From Macrotis lagotis (lineage: Eukaryota > Chordata > Mammalia > Peramelemorphia > Peramelidae), in NCBI RefSeq assembly GCF_037893015.1, contig NC_133662.1, positions 269,149,944-269,213,943 on the forward strand: a stretch of 64,000 nt of DNA, given 5' to 3'. Each line of letters starts with the position of its first letter. Position 1 is the first letter of the stretch. The translations under genes were made by a program, and so were the position numbers. Positions 34,505 through 45,892 of this stretch are shown here, piece after piece. A model generated the notes under the pieces. That model was not told the DNA's origin, did not search any database, and saw only the letters and a program-made list of their open reading frames with translations.

Positions 34505-34828
34505 TTAAAGAGCCACTAGGTGATGCAATGGAGAGAGGGCTGGCCTTGGATCCTGTAGGATGGGAGTTCAAATCCGACCCCAGTCACTTGTCACTTACAG
34601 TTGTGTGATTTGGGCAAATCCCTTAACCCTGATGCCTCGCATCCAGGACCATCTCCAGTCACCCTGATTTTCATGCCTGGCCACTGGACCCAGATGGCTC
34701 TGAAGGAGAAAGTAATAGTGGTGACTTATCACAGCACCCTCCTCACTTAAATCCAATCCAGGTGCTAGGTACAGGCATCATTTCCCTGATCTCATGATCT
34801 TTGTTGAAAATGGAGGACAAACTTTATT
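34505..34828 (+). mobile_element. CORE-SINE with LINE-like tail
   Basis: Near full length: 'gagccactaggtgatgcaat' head, 'gagttcaaatccgacccc', 'ccagtcaccctgattttcat', 'gacccagatggctctgaagg', 'ggtgacttatcacagcaccc' and tail 'tctcatgatctttgttgaaa' + 'atggaggacaaac'. Confidence 0.85.
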
Positions 34829-34949
34829 AGACTCCTTGGAGGAAGGAATTTTCTTCCTTGTGTCAAAAAAGTATTCCTTGTTTTAGAAAACTACTTGGTA
34901 CATAAAAAGGGCTCAAGAGATGTTTGGTGAATGACTTCCAAAAATATAT

Positions 34950-35535
34950 ATATCTCTGACTTCTGACTTGGCACAGTATATCAACATGTCCCCCATGCCT
35001 GAAATACTCTCCTTCCTCATCTCTGACTCCTTGAACCCCCAGGTCTCTTTAAGACTCAGCTCCATTTATCTTCTTCCTTCAAGAGTCCTCTCCTGATGAC
35101 CCCTGTTCTTGGTTGCCTTGCCACTATCCTTATATGTTTACTTGTACATATTTTGTATTTTGCTCTTGTTGCACCATTTCATTGTGTGCAAGTCTTCATG
35201 ATCCATTTTGGGGTTTTCTTGGCAAAGATAGCAGAGTGCTTTGCCATTTCCTTCTCCAGCTCATTTTAGAGATAAAGAAACTGAGACAAACATGATTAAG
35301 TGACTTACCTAAGGTCATAGAATTAATGCCTGAATCCAGATTTGAATTCAGAGAAATGAGGCTTCCTGACTCCCAGTCCTGTTCCAGATCCACGGTGGTG
35401 CCACTTGATTGGCCTTTTTGTATTTAGTTATCTATGTCTTTGTTGTTTCCCCCAATAGAATATAAGCTCTTTGAAGGCAGTTACTGTTTTATTTATGCCT
35501 TTTTGTCCTCCTGATCCAGCACAAACAAAAGGGTA
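34950..35535 (+). repeat. L2 3' end, split by a SINE
   Basis: L2-like text at 34950-35165 ('gcctgaaatactctccttcc', 'ctctttaagactcagctcca', 'gagtcctctcctgatgaccc') resumes at about 35415 with the L2 terminus 'agaatataagctctttgaag' + 'gcagttactgttttattta'. Confidence 0.75.
35170..35412 (-). mobile_element. CORE-SINE (THER/MIR-type) nested in L2, antisense
   Basis: 'ttggggttttcttggcaaag', 'gccatttccttctccagctc', 'aaactgagacaaacatgatt' and 'ggcttcctgactcccagtcc'. A short flanking repeat 'ttttgtattt' occurs on both sides of the insertion within the L2. Confidence 0.8.
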
Positions 35536-35829
35536 TTGTGAAGTTGGTGTCTAATAAATTGGTTTAAAATTTGGTCAAATTTGGCTTCATTTGATGACAG
35601 GAATCTTGCTGAGTGATGAGGACAAAAACTAAACTGTCCCTTTCTCATGCAGGAAAATAAATCCAACCTTCTGTAGCTCTCCACCAGTATTTTCTAGGAC
35701 TGGTTCAGAGAAGGAAGAGTTAGTACCAATTATCTAAGGAAATTTTTGCACAGGAGTCAATTATTACCTTCACCATTATGAAGAGTGAAATCTTACTAAA
35801 TGGATTTTCCTTCCCTACAAAAGATTTCA

Positions 35830-36700
35830 TTTTTCCTCAATTACATGTTAAAGCAATTTGATTAACTTTTTTCTTTTCTATTTTTAATTTTTTTCCATTT
35901 ACATGTAAAGGTAGTTTCCAACATTTAATCATTTGAAAATTTATGAGCTCTACATTTTTCTGACACCTCCCTTCCCTCCCTCCTTCTTATTTTCATATTA
36001 GGCATGGGAAAGAGGAATTAGAACTAGGGAGAAAATATGAGAAAAAACAATCAAGAAGTTTTAAAAATTGAGCAAAGTCTGCTTTGGTCTGCATTCAAAC
36101 TCTAGTTTTGTGGGTTCGTTTCCCCCCGGATATGGATGGCAGTTTCCTTAACTCTAGGCTCTCAGGATTGTCCTTGCTCACTAAATTGCTGAGAGTAGCG
36201 GCATCCATCATAATTGATCATTTGACAGTGTTGTTGCTAACGTATACAATATTTTCTTGGTTCTATTCACTTCACTCAGCATCAGTTCATGTAAGTCTTT
36301 CTAGACTTTTCTAAAGTCTGGCTACTCATGGTTTTTTTTTTTTAAGCTTGTTTTTTTTTTTTGCAAGGCAATGGGGTTAAGTGTCTTGTCCAAGGCCACA
36401 CAGCTAGGTAATGATTAAGTGTCTGAGGCTGGATTTGAACTCAGGTACTCCTGACTCCAGGGCTGGTGCTCTATTCACTGCACTCATGATTTCTTACAGA
36501 ACGTGATTTACTCCATCATATTCATGTACCATAGCTTGTTCAACCATTCCCCAGTTGATGGACACCCTTCAATTTCCAATTGTTTGCCACCTCAAAAAAT
36601 CTTTTTTGTATATGTAGGACTTTTCCTGTGGTTTTTTTTTATGATCTCTTTGAGATATAGACCTAAGAATGGTATTTTCCCTCATTACATGTTAAAAAAT
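35830..36700 (-). mobile_element. L1 3' end, antisense
   Basis: 'tccatttacatgtaaaggta', 'gaccttcctccctccttct'-type pyrimidine tract, 'tcactcagcatcagttcatg', 'ttcaaccattccccagttga' and 'tttgagatatagacctaaga' are in the antisense order of the marsupial L1 3' end. Interrupted by a SINE at 36335-36483. Confidence 0.8.
36335..36483 (-). mobile_element. Marsupial tRNA-derived SINE nested in L1, antisense
   Basis: Poly-T, 'gcaaggcaatggggttaagt' to 'gtgctctattcactgca'. A short flanking repeat 'actcatg' lies on both sides. Confidence 0.85.
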
Positions 36701-37640
36701 TGTTAACATTTTCAAAAAAAATTGAGTTCCAATTCTGTAATCCCCTTCCTCCCCCCTCCACCTGAGACAGTAAGCAATCTGATAATGGTTTATGTGTGTG
36801 CAATCATATAAAACATTTCCATATTATTCATTTTATCCACAAATGTTTGCTGTTATTCTGAGCGATTGGGGGTCTACCATGGTCAGAGTTTCTGAAGAAC
36901 AACACTTAAACATCAATAATTTCTTGAAATATGATGTCTCAACTCTTTCTTTGATCATGGAATTCAGGTAGATCAATAAATCTTAAATCTATCACCTAGA
37001 TTTAATTTTCCAGAAAGACTACATGTGTTTTTTTAATGAGATATTTCACTTTCTTCTATTTTTTCATTGTTTTTGTTTTATTGTTGCTTTGTTTCTGTTC
37101 TGGAGGGGGGGCAAAGTTGCAAGGCAATGGGGTTAAGTGACTTGCCCAAGGTTGCACAGCTAGGTAATTAAGTGTCTGAGGCTGCATTTGAACTCGGATC
37201 CTCCTGACTCTAGGGCTGGTTCTCTATTCACTGCACCACCTAGCTTCCCCTGTTTTATTGTCTCAGGGAGTCATGAATGTCTTCCTTGCCCAATTCTAAT
37301 GTTTAAGGAATTATTTTCTTTAGTGAGTTGTTGTGCTCCTTTTCTCATATAACCAATTCTGATTGTTAAGGTGTTTCTCCTTCAGTATTTTGGGCGGTGT
37401 GTTTTACTAAGCTGTTAGTTGTCCTTCCATAATTTTTTAAAATTATTTTTCATTTCTTTGCCTACCTGTTCTTCCATCACTCTTGTCTGAATTTGACAAT
37501 CATTTTTTAGCCCTTCCAGGAATTTTTATAAGACTTGTATCTGTTTCCCATTTTTCAGGATAGCTGTTTTTACTCCCTTGCCTTCTTCTGAGTTTCTGTC
37601 TTCATCTTCCCTGTCACCACAGAAGCTTTCAATGGTCAGG
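36700..37640 (-). mobile_element. L1 fragment (5' region/ORF1-like), antisense
   Basis: Begins like another L1 3' end ('ccctcattacatgttaaaaa', 'cctgagacagtaagcaatct'). It continues as text resembling antisense L1 ORF1: 'tcttctgagtttctgtcttc' then 'atcttccctgtcaccacaga'. It is internally deleted or composite, and is interrupted by a SINE at 37105-37249. Confidence 0.6.
37105..37249 (-). mobile_element. Marsupial tRNA-derived SINE nested in L1, antisense
   Basis: 'ttgcaaggcaatggggttaa' to 'cactgcaccacctagcttcc'. The flanks share 'tgttttattgt'. Confidence 0.85.
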
Positions 37641-37769
37641 TTGAATTGTCTTTGGAAGATACCTCCCAGGATAAGGCAGCAGATACTGAGGTCCTCTCTC
37701 AAGTTGAGCTGTCGAGTATTCAACCTCTTTAGAGTAGAAATCTCAAATTTGATGGGCCAGTCATGTTGT

Positions 37770-38178
37770 CTGAATGCCAAACATTCATTTACCTAAAAGA
37801 TGACCTTATGGAGAACGCAAACAAGGCAAATGCTCACACGGAGATCAAAAGAAGCAATCCCAAGACATTCTGGAGATCTCATAGAAGAGCTCTCGTAGCC
37901 ATTGTGAGACCTGGGAGGTACGGACATAGTACCACCCAGCCTGGCAGGCTCATATCAAAGAAGGCATTGTGAGAAAATCAGAGTCACAGTAGAACAAGGA
38001 AAACATGAGATGCACAAAGCCGGAGGCATCTCCATCTCAAATGCTCATGAGGATTTTTTGTGCCACATTCTAAGCTGGGTTAAGCTTGACGAGCTACAGT
38101 AGAACACCTCGTCCCTTGACTCCAATATGATGTCCTTGGTCTTCTTTAAGTACAAAGCATGAACACAACAATGACTAG
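37770..38178 (+). mobile_element. Non-LTR LINE 3' fragment (RTE-like)
   Basis: Encodes, with frame breaks, a C-terminal LINE segment: 'ANAHTEIKRSNPKTF', then RSH and a basic stretch. The 3' tail 'atgatgtccttggtcttctt' is followed by 'taagtacaaagcatgaacac'. The tail parallels that of the CORE-SINEs at 19187, 34505 and 60757. The family is given as RTE-like with modest certainty. Confidence 0.6.
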
Positions 38179-41100
38179 TCACGTAGGGATGGATTTGTAT
38201 CAGGTTTTCTGGAATTCATATCAAAGTGAAATTGTCCATTCTGCCACGTTGGCTCTGTTAATGGAGAGCGAGAGGGGAAAAGGAAGATGATGGTAAAGAT
38301 AAATTCCTCTGAGTTTTGAAAAGCAGCTAGAGGTTAATCCTGCAGTCAGGAGGTAGAGGAAAAATGTATCTTTATCAATTTCATGGACTCTAATCTCAGA
38401 TTGCAGGATTCAAGTTAAGGCAATTGTTTTAAATTTTAGGCTACTCTGAGAACCTTATCAAACTTTGTATGAGAATGTTTTCTGGTGAGAAAAAAAAATG
38501 ATTTCAACATATCTTCCTTCCCAACCAACTTTAAGGACTGATACCCCATCCATGATTGATCTGTAAGATAGGTAATTTCCAAGACAACTAGTCATTGTCT
38601 CTTATGTTTAGCTTCATCAAAAGCAACACCATTTTTAATGGTAAAATTACAAAGACTTGCCTAGGTAGAAATGGTTTTGTGGACAAATGGAACCATCAAG
38701 GTTTTCTACAAATTTTTGTGGTTGTTGGTGGTGTTTTGGGGTTTGGGGGTTTTTTTGGAGGGGGGCTGCTTTGGAAAGTTATTGGTCAAGGTGAAAAATA
38801 CTAGTAAATGTGCATCCTTTGTTTTTTTTGAAAAAGGAACAGATAATATATTGTGATTATCTGCAATAGTGATATTGTTGGGAGCCTCTTTTTCATTAAT
38901 CCATTCCATGAATGTGACTGAGAACAGCTTCTGAGGGTGGGTCCTTAAAATAACTTCCAGTCTCATTTAGGGCGTAATTTATTGGTCCATCACATCATGA
39001 GTAGTTTGACATTATAACTCACCTGACCAGCATCTGAGAGACAGAAAGACCATTACCCCTTGTTCGAAAGGACATGCAGGATGGTTCTAGAATTCCCCTC
39101 TATTTTTTGAATGCACTGTTTTGCATAGATGGAATATTCTACTATCTCTATTTGTATTAATTTCATGTAAAGTCAGAAAATATCAAGTTAGTTCATCAAG
39201 GAGATTTCTGCAGGATTCACATGAGAGCTAATAAATAAAAAAAGCACTAAGGAATATACCACATGGAATTTGATAATATTGAGTCTTAGGTACAGGCAAC
39301 TGTGAGGGATAGGAAAAAAATAACAGATCTAGATTTAGAATCAAAGGACCTTGGATGTGCCTTTTTTTCAATTCTAGGTCTCAATTTCTTCCTCTATAAA
39401 TTAGATTGGGTGGGTGGCTTTCGAGTTTCCTTCTGGTTATAGATATGTATCCTCTGATTTTGATTTGGAAAGTTTACTTCCCTTATAACTCTAAAATTCA
39501 AAATTCCCAAGTCAAAATAGCCAGTCAGGAAACTACACAAAGGCTTTGTTCTTTAAGTTGAGTAGACCCTCTTAGAATGGAAACTCTTTGAAGAAGGAAC
39601 CCACTTTAGGTTTGTTTGTTTTTTTATCCTCTAGCACCCAACAGAGTATCTAGTACATGGCAGATGACTAATAAATGCTTCTTGAAAATGAAATGAAAAG
39701 TGCATCAAATCTTTCAATGTCCAATGATGGAGAATATTTCTTGATGTGTTTTCCATTTTTATGGTAATTAAAATGATTCTATGTTGAGAGTTTGTTATCT
39801 AGATTCAATGTTAATTGATAAAAATCTTGATTTTGGTGTCATTCCCTGTGCCATTCAGAAGGAATCAATAGATATTCTCTGTGCAGAGGATGTCTTTGGA
39901 TTACCACCATCACATATTCATAGCACAAAGCTTCATGTTCTTCTCCCATGTGAGTTCATTTGCCATCTGCTTAAAATGTGAAATAGAGAATGAAAGGAAG
40001 TGGGACAAGATTGAAGTTATAAAAAGAGTTCAATTCATTTAGGTAAAGCCTGCTACATTTTGTGTCATTTTCCTTATATTTTTTTCTGACTCTTCTTTTT
40101 ACCCAGTTCTATTAGAATTCTTTTTCTCTACGGAATGAGCAGAAATTCACCCTAAGAGGATTACCTATGCCCCTCTGTAAGTACAAAAAAAAAAAAGAGT
40201 GCAATATGGGAATAAAAATGGAGAATCTCCAGAATCCAATAATTGATTATACAAATATAGATTTGTGCACATGAAGAGGTTTTTTGTTTGTTTGTTTTAA
40301 TCACAGCAATATTCTGATATTCATTGAAAAGCTTCAGGAACTTTCAGGAAAAAACAACTATTATTAAGGCCACAAAAAAATTCACAAAAAAACTTAATCC
40401 CAAGAAGAACGTAATGATTTGACCTCAGAACTTGAGGTAAACTGTGTTTGGGGAGGATAGACAGTAGCAGGAAATCTTGTGGTACTAGACTCTTCGTTCA
40501 GATGACTAGGCTGGTTTGGAAAAAAAAGAAAACATGAATGAATTAGTAAAAGATAACCATACCCCAAAGATATCAGAACATCAAACTAGACCATTCCTTC
40601 CCCAGATAAAGATAGTCCAACCCTACCCACCCACCCTATGAATCAACAAATTCTGCTTAGACTGGTCTTTAAATGACAGACACATGAATTCATCCTTGGG
40701 TCCACACTCATTAGCTGGAGCCCAAGAGCTGTTAAACTAAATACCCAAGGCAAAAAGTTAAGATTAAATGAAAGCTAAGAGAGGTCAGAACCTAGGAAGA
40801 AAGAGCTAAGCTTTTTAAAAATGAATTTATATCACCTGACATAGCCCAGTTCCAAATAAGGATACTGAGAAAAAATAAATTGATTTAGAGGTTTATAAGC
40901 AATTTTGTATTATTGGGAAGAATGAGAAAGGTGTGCATGTGACACCACAAAGGGGACAATTCTGAGACACCTAGAGTAGTGAGATTTGCATTGATATCCT
41001 GCAAAAATCCATCTCTCTGGCCTCAGTTTCTTCATCTATAGGTTGAAGGGGTTAAATTGATAACCTCTGAGAGATTTCCTCTTCCAACTCCAATAATCCA

Positions 41101-41280
41101 TAAATGTTAACTCATGATGAGGACTCTAAGTCAACAAGAAAATATTATATTAGGGTTCCTATATTGGTAGCATAAAGCATATGTTAGAAATATTTTTATA
41201 CAAAGTGGTTAGAAGCAGAGCTAAAGAGATAAGTTGCAATGGTAGGCAAGATTCCCTTGAGAGAACATTTCATTACCTAA
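38179..41280. other. Intergenic between gene A 3' end and gene B promoter
   Basis: AT-rich DNA without a recognised exon. An L2-like tail lies at 39570-39690 ('aatggaaactctttgaagaa', 'gactaataaatgcttcttga'). G/T low complexity at 38715-38770. Confidence 0.55.
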
Positions 41281-41304
41281 TCCTTATGAGAGGAACCCAG
41301 TCTG

Positions 41305-41310
41305 TTTATT
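41305..41310 (-). terminator. Candidate polyA signal of gene A (AATAAA)
   Basis: AATAAA on the minus strand ('gttcaataaacag'), about 310 bp 3' of the proposed stop codon. Cleavage would fall near 41280-41295. It is the nearest canonical hexamer; assignment depends on the proposed last exon. Confidence 0.4.
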
Positions 41311-41622
41311 GAACAGCAGATAAGGTACCAGGACAGTAGATAAAGTACCAAAGAGGTAGGATTGAGGTCAGACACTATTCTGATTTAGTCTGACAACAGA
41401 GAGAAAGATGAGATTAGAATTTTAAAAAATGACCTGAATTAAATTATATCAGGAAAAGAATCAGGTGTTTCAGTTAGAGCCTTTCCAGGTAAAAAAAAAA
41501 AGTCAGGTATGTCATGGTGTAAACCTAAGGATGAGTCATCAGGAAATGTTATTATAAAAGTCAGCATGGGTTACAGCATGTGAAGCATGAACCTGCCATA
41601 TGATGGCCCCTAGATGCTCTCT

Positions 41623-41706
41623 CTAAATCAAGGAGGACTGTGCTGAACCTCCTAATATTTTCATTATCAAAGGACACCCAGCTGTCAACCTGGTCATGTT
41701 CTGCAC
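41623..41706 (-). CDS. AHR: Gene A candidate last coding exon
   Basis: Inferred because the large exon ends at a strong donor in phase 0, as the penultimate exon does in AHR. Here a long pyrimidine tract ('cttcttcctctattcccata' onward) leads to acceptor ctcag, and the phase-0 reading is VQNMTRLTAGCPLIMKILGG then SAQSSLI and TAG at 41625-41623. VQN is reminiscent of FQNG at the same boundary in human AHR, but the rest shows no recognisable similarity. If the donor at 42447 is skipped, the alternative is readthrough to a stop 5 codons later. Confidence 0.4.
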   Translation of the reverse strand: MQNMTRLTAGCPLIMKILGGSAQSSLI

Positions 41707-42447
41707 CTGAGCTCCAGAGAGAAGAATGGGTATGGGAATAGAGGAAGAAGTGGACCAAGGACAGGCTTAGTCTCTTGAAATGGAGAATTTGACTGGTCCT
41801 CTGAGATGAGTCAAGGGAGGTTTACTGGAGTTTGCTTCACTAGAAGTTCCTGAAAACTGAAGAGTCTGGCCAACAAAAGCATGTATTTGGTGGGACTTTC
41901 ATTAATTTAGAGGAAACTATCAGTATGAAAACTCCTTCTAGAGAAATTTGGTACCTGCTTTTCAGTTTGTTGTCTTAGAGAGCTGTAGGGCCCCCAAGTG
42001 AGTAGATGACTTGTCCAAGGTCACATATTCAGAAGATACTAAAGGAAGGTTCCAGACCCAGAGCTTCCTGAATTCAAGGCCAGCCCTCCCATATGGGACA
42101 AGTTGAAAAGATTTGAGACTGACCTACTGAGGCTGGTGTGTCCACCACAACTGGACTGGCCTAATGGATTTTGAATCTCAAACCATATTGGCCATAGTGG
42201 GGTGGCAGCTATCAAAGACCTTCTTCTTGGTGGCAGAGGGAATATGTTCTGGGTTGGCATAATATGTGTGTATGCATGTGTGCGCAGATTCCCGTATGTG
42301 TGTAAAACACTAGGCAATCAGCAAGCATTTATGAAATCTCTCCCATGAGTCCGACACCCAGACCTTTGCTGGCACTACCCTGTTTCCTACCCAGGATTCT
42401 ATTTGGAAAACCATTCCAATTGTTTTCCTTTATCTTCTATATCTTAC
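41707..42447 (-). other. Presumed last intron of gene A
   Basis: Begins with donor gtaaga at 42447-42442. An antisense MIR-like scrap lies at about 42000-42100 ('gacttgtccaaggtcacata'). Confidence 0.45.
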
Positions 42448-44434
42448 CTTGCAGTGAACATCATAACTGAAAATCATCTGACCATCTGGTTGTTGTTCTA
42501 ATAACAACACGTGGGAGAAAGAAGGGTCTGAGGGATGAGGAGGAAGACTCCAGTTCTGTCCCAGTCTGCCTTCCCTATCAGGGGCTGAGCCAGTGAGTCT
42601 GTCTATGCAAGATCTTGGCACTTCCCCCAGTTTACTGTTGAGATGGGGGGACCCAAGAAAGGGTGATCTCTGAGTTGATTGAGGAGAGATGTCCCTTCTC
42701 ATAGTGGGAACGCTGCTTTGATACTCAAGTGAAGAGAGGAAGCATTCTCTTTGCCTTGTGGTAGAAGCAGAGGATCTCTGGAGCATCCTATTTCTCTGGC
42801 AGCTGGCATCCTGATCAGGAGCATGGACACTGGGCCCAGTTTTTCCAATGAGAAACATGCCAGGAAATCCTGGAACTGTCCTGCAGGGGACTGCAGAATG
42901 TTCAGTCCCTTGCTCCAACTGTTGCTGATGTTGGGTTGAGAATTCTTGTTCTTCTCTGTAATCATCCATGGCTGGTGATGGTTGCTCCTGGTGGGTTGGC
43001 CAACAGGAACAATAACCCCCTGGAAGTTGGTGACCTTCTAGGGGAGTGGATTGTTGGCCAAAGCATAATGGCATTGTCCTCTGGGCCTGCTGTGGGTTAG
43101 AAAATGGATTCATTCTCATACCTTTTATATCACTTTGAGAGTAGTCAGTCAATCTTGAAGAAACCCATGGGCTAGTCTTATGGTTTCCAAGTGTGCTTGA
43201 TTGAACTCTCTGTGTTTGGAATTGTGGTTCCACCTCCATAGGCTCTCCTAGGGTCAGAGAGTTCACACTACATCTGGGCATGATCCCCTGAGGAGGACTC
43301 TGATAAGCACCAAGGACTGGGATCCCTGCATGTTCTGGATCCTGTGATGGATTACTAGGTACATGTGTCCTGAACTGAACTGACTGGGCAGAAGCACCAC
43401 ACCCAGAACTGGACTGTGCTTCCTTCTCAGAACCTATTTTTCCCAAAGAAAGAGCAGTTGTGCCATTATTTGGTGGAAATCCTGTTTTGGAATTGTCTAT
43501 GTTTGGTTCCAGAGGACAATAACTAGTCTGGTGTGAAGAATTGGGCATGGGATTTGGTTGCCCAGATGCTGTATGTATCTGAGTAGTGGACATGGAGTTG
43601 GGGCATATTCCTAAGGTCAAAGGCCCTTCATGACTCTGACCATCTTTTTGTTGGGGTAAATCTGACAATCCAGTTGGTAAATAAACAGTTGTATCAGGGC
43701 CTCGGGAATTCCAGTACTGTTCTTGAGCATGGTCTGCAACCTTCACTTTGGAGGGGTTCATAAATAAGTACTGAAGTGGGTTCATTGGAATGGTTTGATG
43801 GGATGGTTCCATCAGTGGAGCCTGTTGTCTTAGGGATTGTAAAGACGGCATGATGTCCGATGAGGAAAAGTCCATATACTTCCTATTCTCTGGTGAGAGT
43901 ATCATATCATCCATGAAGGGGACAGTTGTCTGTTGGAGTCTTCCCCGGAAATTTGGAGACCTCAGCTGGTTTACCAGGAACTTGCTTTCCTCCCTTTTCT
44001 GTGAATCAAGGTCATTGATATCCAGGTTCTGGATGGTTTTACAGCTGCTGTTCTCAGTTTCATTTTTCTCAAATAAAGACTCAATAATAGTCAAAAGGGA
44101 ATCAGTGTCATCTTTGAGGATCTTCCCATTCTTGTCCTTGGTACCCCACTCATCAGGGGCTTGTAGAACATCAGTAAAGAACAAGGGTGTTGGGGCAGTG
44201 TGTGAAATGTATGCAGATTCTTCCTGTTGCATCATAGCTCCCAGGAGGGAATTGGGGTCTACTGGGTCATGGCCAAGCAGAGCTTCTTTCTTTCCCTTGA
44301 ACTCCTTCTTGGGAGGAAGAGAACTGAGGAAACCTGGAAGGTTGTTCTCATAGAGGACAGCTTCCCCAGTGGCAAAGTGAAATGGCAGCTGAGAGGTAGT
44401 CCGCTTGTGTAGATGTTCCTCACCTTCTTCGTTC
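42448..44434 (-). CDS. AHR: Gene A exon 10: transactivation region of AHR2-like receptor
   Basis: An open 1987-nt exon (662 codons). Acceptor ctcag precedes 44434 and the previous exon's 'tc' completes Ser. It starts NEEGEEHLHKRTTSQLPFHF then ATGEAVLYE, the conserved end of the PAS-B-linked block in all AHRs. It then carries DPNSLLGAMMQQEESAYIS, matching the human segment SLLAAMMQQDES. The rest is a low-conservation, Pro/Ser/Gln-containing activation region ending QPDGQMIFSYDVHCK at donor 'tgcaag|gtaaga'. The glutamine-rich tract of mammalian AHR1 is missing; only a short QHQQQLEQ run is seen, as in AHR2-type proteins. The exon has no internal stop, which supports a functional gene. Function by family: recruits coactivators after ARNT dimerisation at GCGTG sites. 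Confidence 0.92.
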
Positions 44435-45244
44435 CTGAGATGGAAGAGGACAGGCAAAATTCCAAGGTTAGAATTATGTGTCTGCCAGGTACATTTGAAA
44501 TCTCATTTCTTTTACATGCATTTTCCCTCTCAATAGCCCATCCAGTTAGAAACCTTTGACCAAATGTACAGTTTTGTCCATTTGTAATGAACATGGGACT
44601 GAGCACTTTTAGGTATAAGCTCTGAAAGCAAATACTTTCAAATAGAAATTTCCATTTCAATCACTGGGAAAAAATAATGTGAAAAAATAAACGGATTAGG
44701 GACAACAATCTTTCCTGCCTCTCCCTCTCCCCTCCACCACCTTGCCTGCTATATGAACTCACACTTATGGATCTCATTCCCTTCCAAAGAATTTTCTCAT
44801 TGCTATTCATTCTCTGTTTTCCAGTCCTGGGCAAAAGAGGTATACAGCAAGGGAGCTACGGGTAATTACATTAACTGAAGAACAGCAGCTATGATGTAAT
44901 AGGGGAAACAAATGAAAGAAATGCTACTGGTCCTTTTGTTAATGATTAAGGGGGGGGATCATAATTGACTTGATCCTTACATTTTTTCTTCTGATTGGAA
45001 GAAGTTGCTGCGACTCTTTGAGATTCTGGAATTTTGACTTTGTATTCCTAACACCCAGATCATAGGAAGTGCCAGGTCAAGATTTGCTGAATGGTTTATT
45101 AGTTGATTGTCCAAACTCATAGAATATGAGCTCCTTGAAGGCAAATACTGTGCCATTTTTGGCTTTATGAATCCATACTTAGCACAATTAGCATATGCTA
45201 TAACAAGTGGCTAATGGACACTTGTTTGAAATGGTGCCAAATTA

Positions 45245-45400
45245 GGCTGTTCACTTTTTGTGGATGGGCAATATGGTTCAGTGACTTGCTCAAAGTCACA
45301 TAACTATAGGTATCAAGTGTCTGAGATCACATTTGAACTCAAGTCCTCTTGACTCCAGTGCTAGTACTCTATCTACTACACCACCTTGCTATATAAATTA
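45245..45400 (-). repeat. Old SINE fragment, antisense
   Basis: 'cagtgacttgctcaaagtca', 'catttgaactcaagtcctct', 'gtactctatctactacacca'. Confidence 0.7.
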
Positions 45401-45797
45401 AGATATTCTTTTTTTCTGAAAATACTAGGGTTTATTCACACCCCAGTGGTAAACAATAACCTTAATAGGATGACTAAGTTTTTGTAGATCACTATATCAC
45501 ATTAAAATACAAAAATCCATAAACAAGCAGACAGTTAACGAACATTAGATGTGGTCTTACTGGAAATTCTTAACCGTATACTAGTCTCTTCTCAAATTTC
45601 AAAATGCTTTGTCTCCTAGTTAGTACAAGTCACTGCATTTCTCTAACAAAGTAATGAAGGCACAGCTAGTGCAAGCAGACTTAAACCCATGCAACTACTG
45701 GGCTGAAAAAATACTTTGGTTGGTTCTTCGGAAGGATTTCTTTTTTTTTCTAAACCAAAATTGGTCTCAAATAAGAGTCTGGATAATATTCGCAGCA

Positions 45798-45834
<37 letters not shown>

Positions 45835-45892
45835 CATATATATATATATGTATATATATATATACATATATATATATATACATATATATATT
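45798..45892. repeat. (TA)n with periodic GTA/CATA interruptions
   Basis: About 95 bp of alternating TA broken every roughly 18-20 bp by 'tgta' or 'taca'. Strongly self-complementary. Confidence 0.95.
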
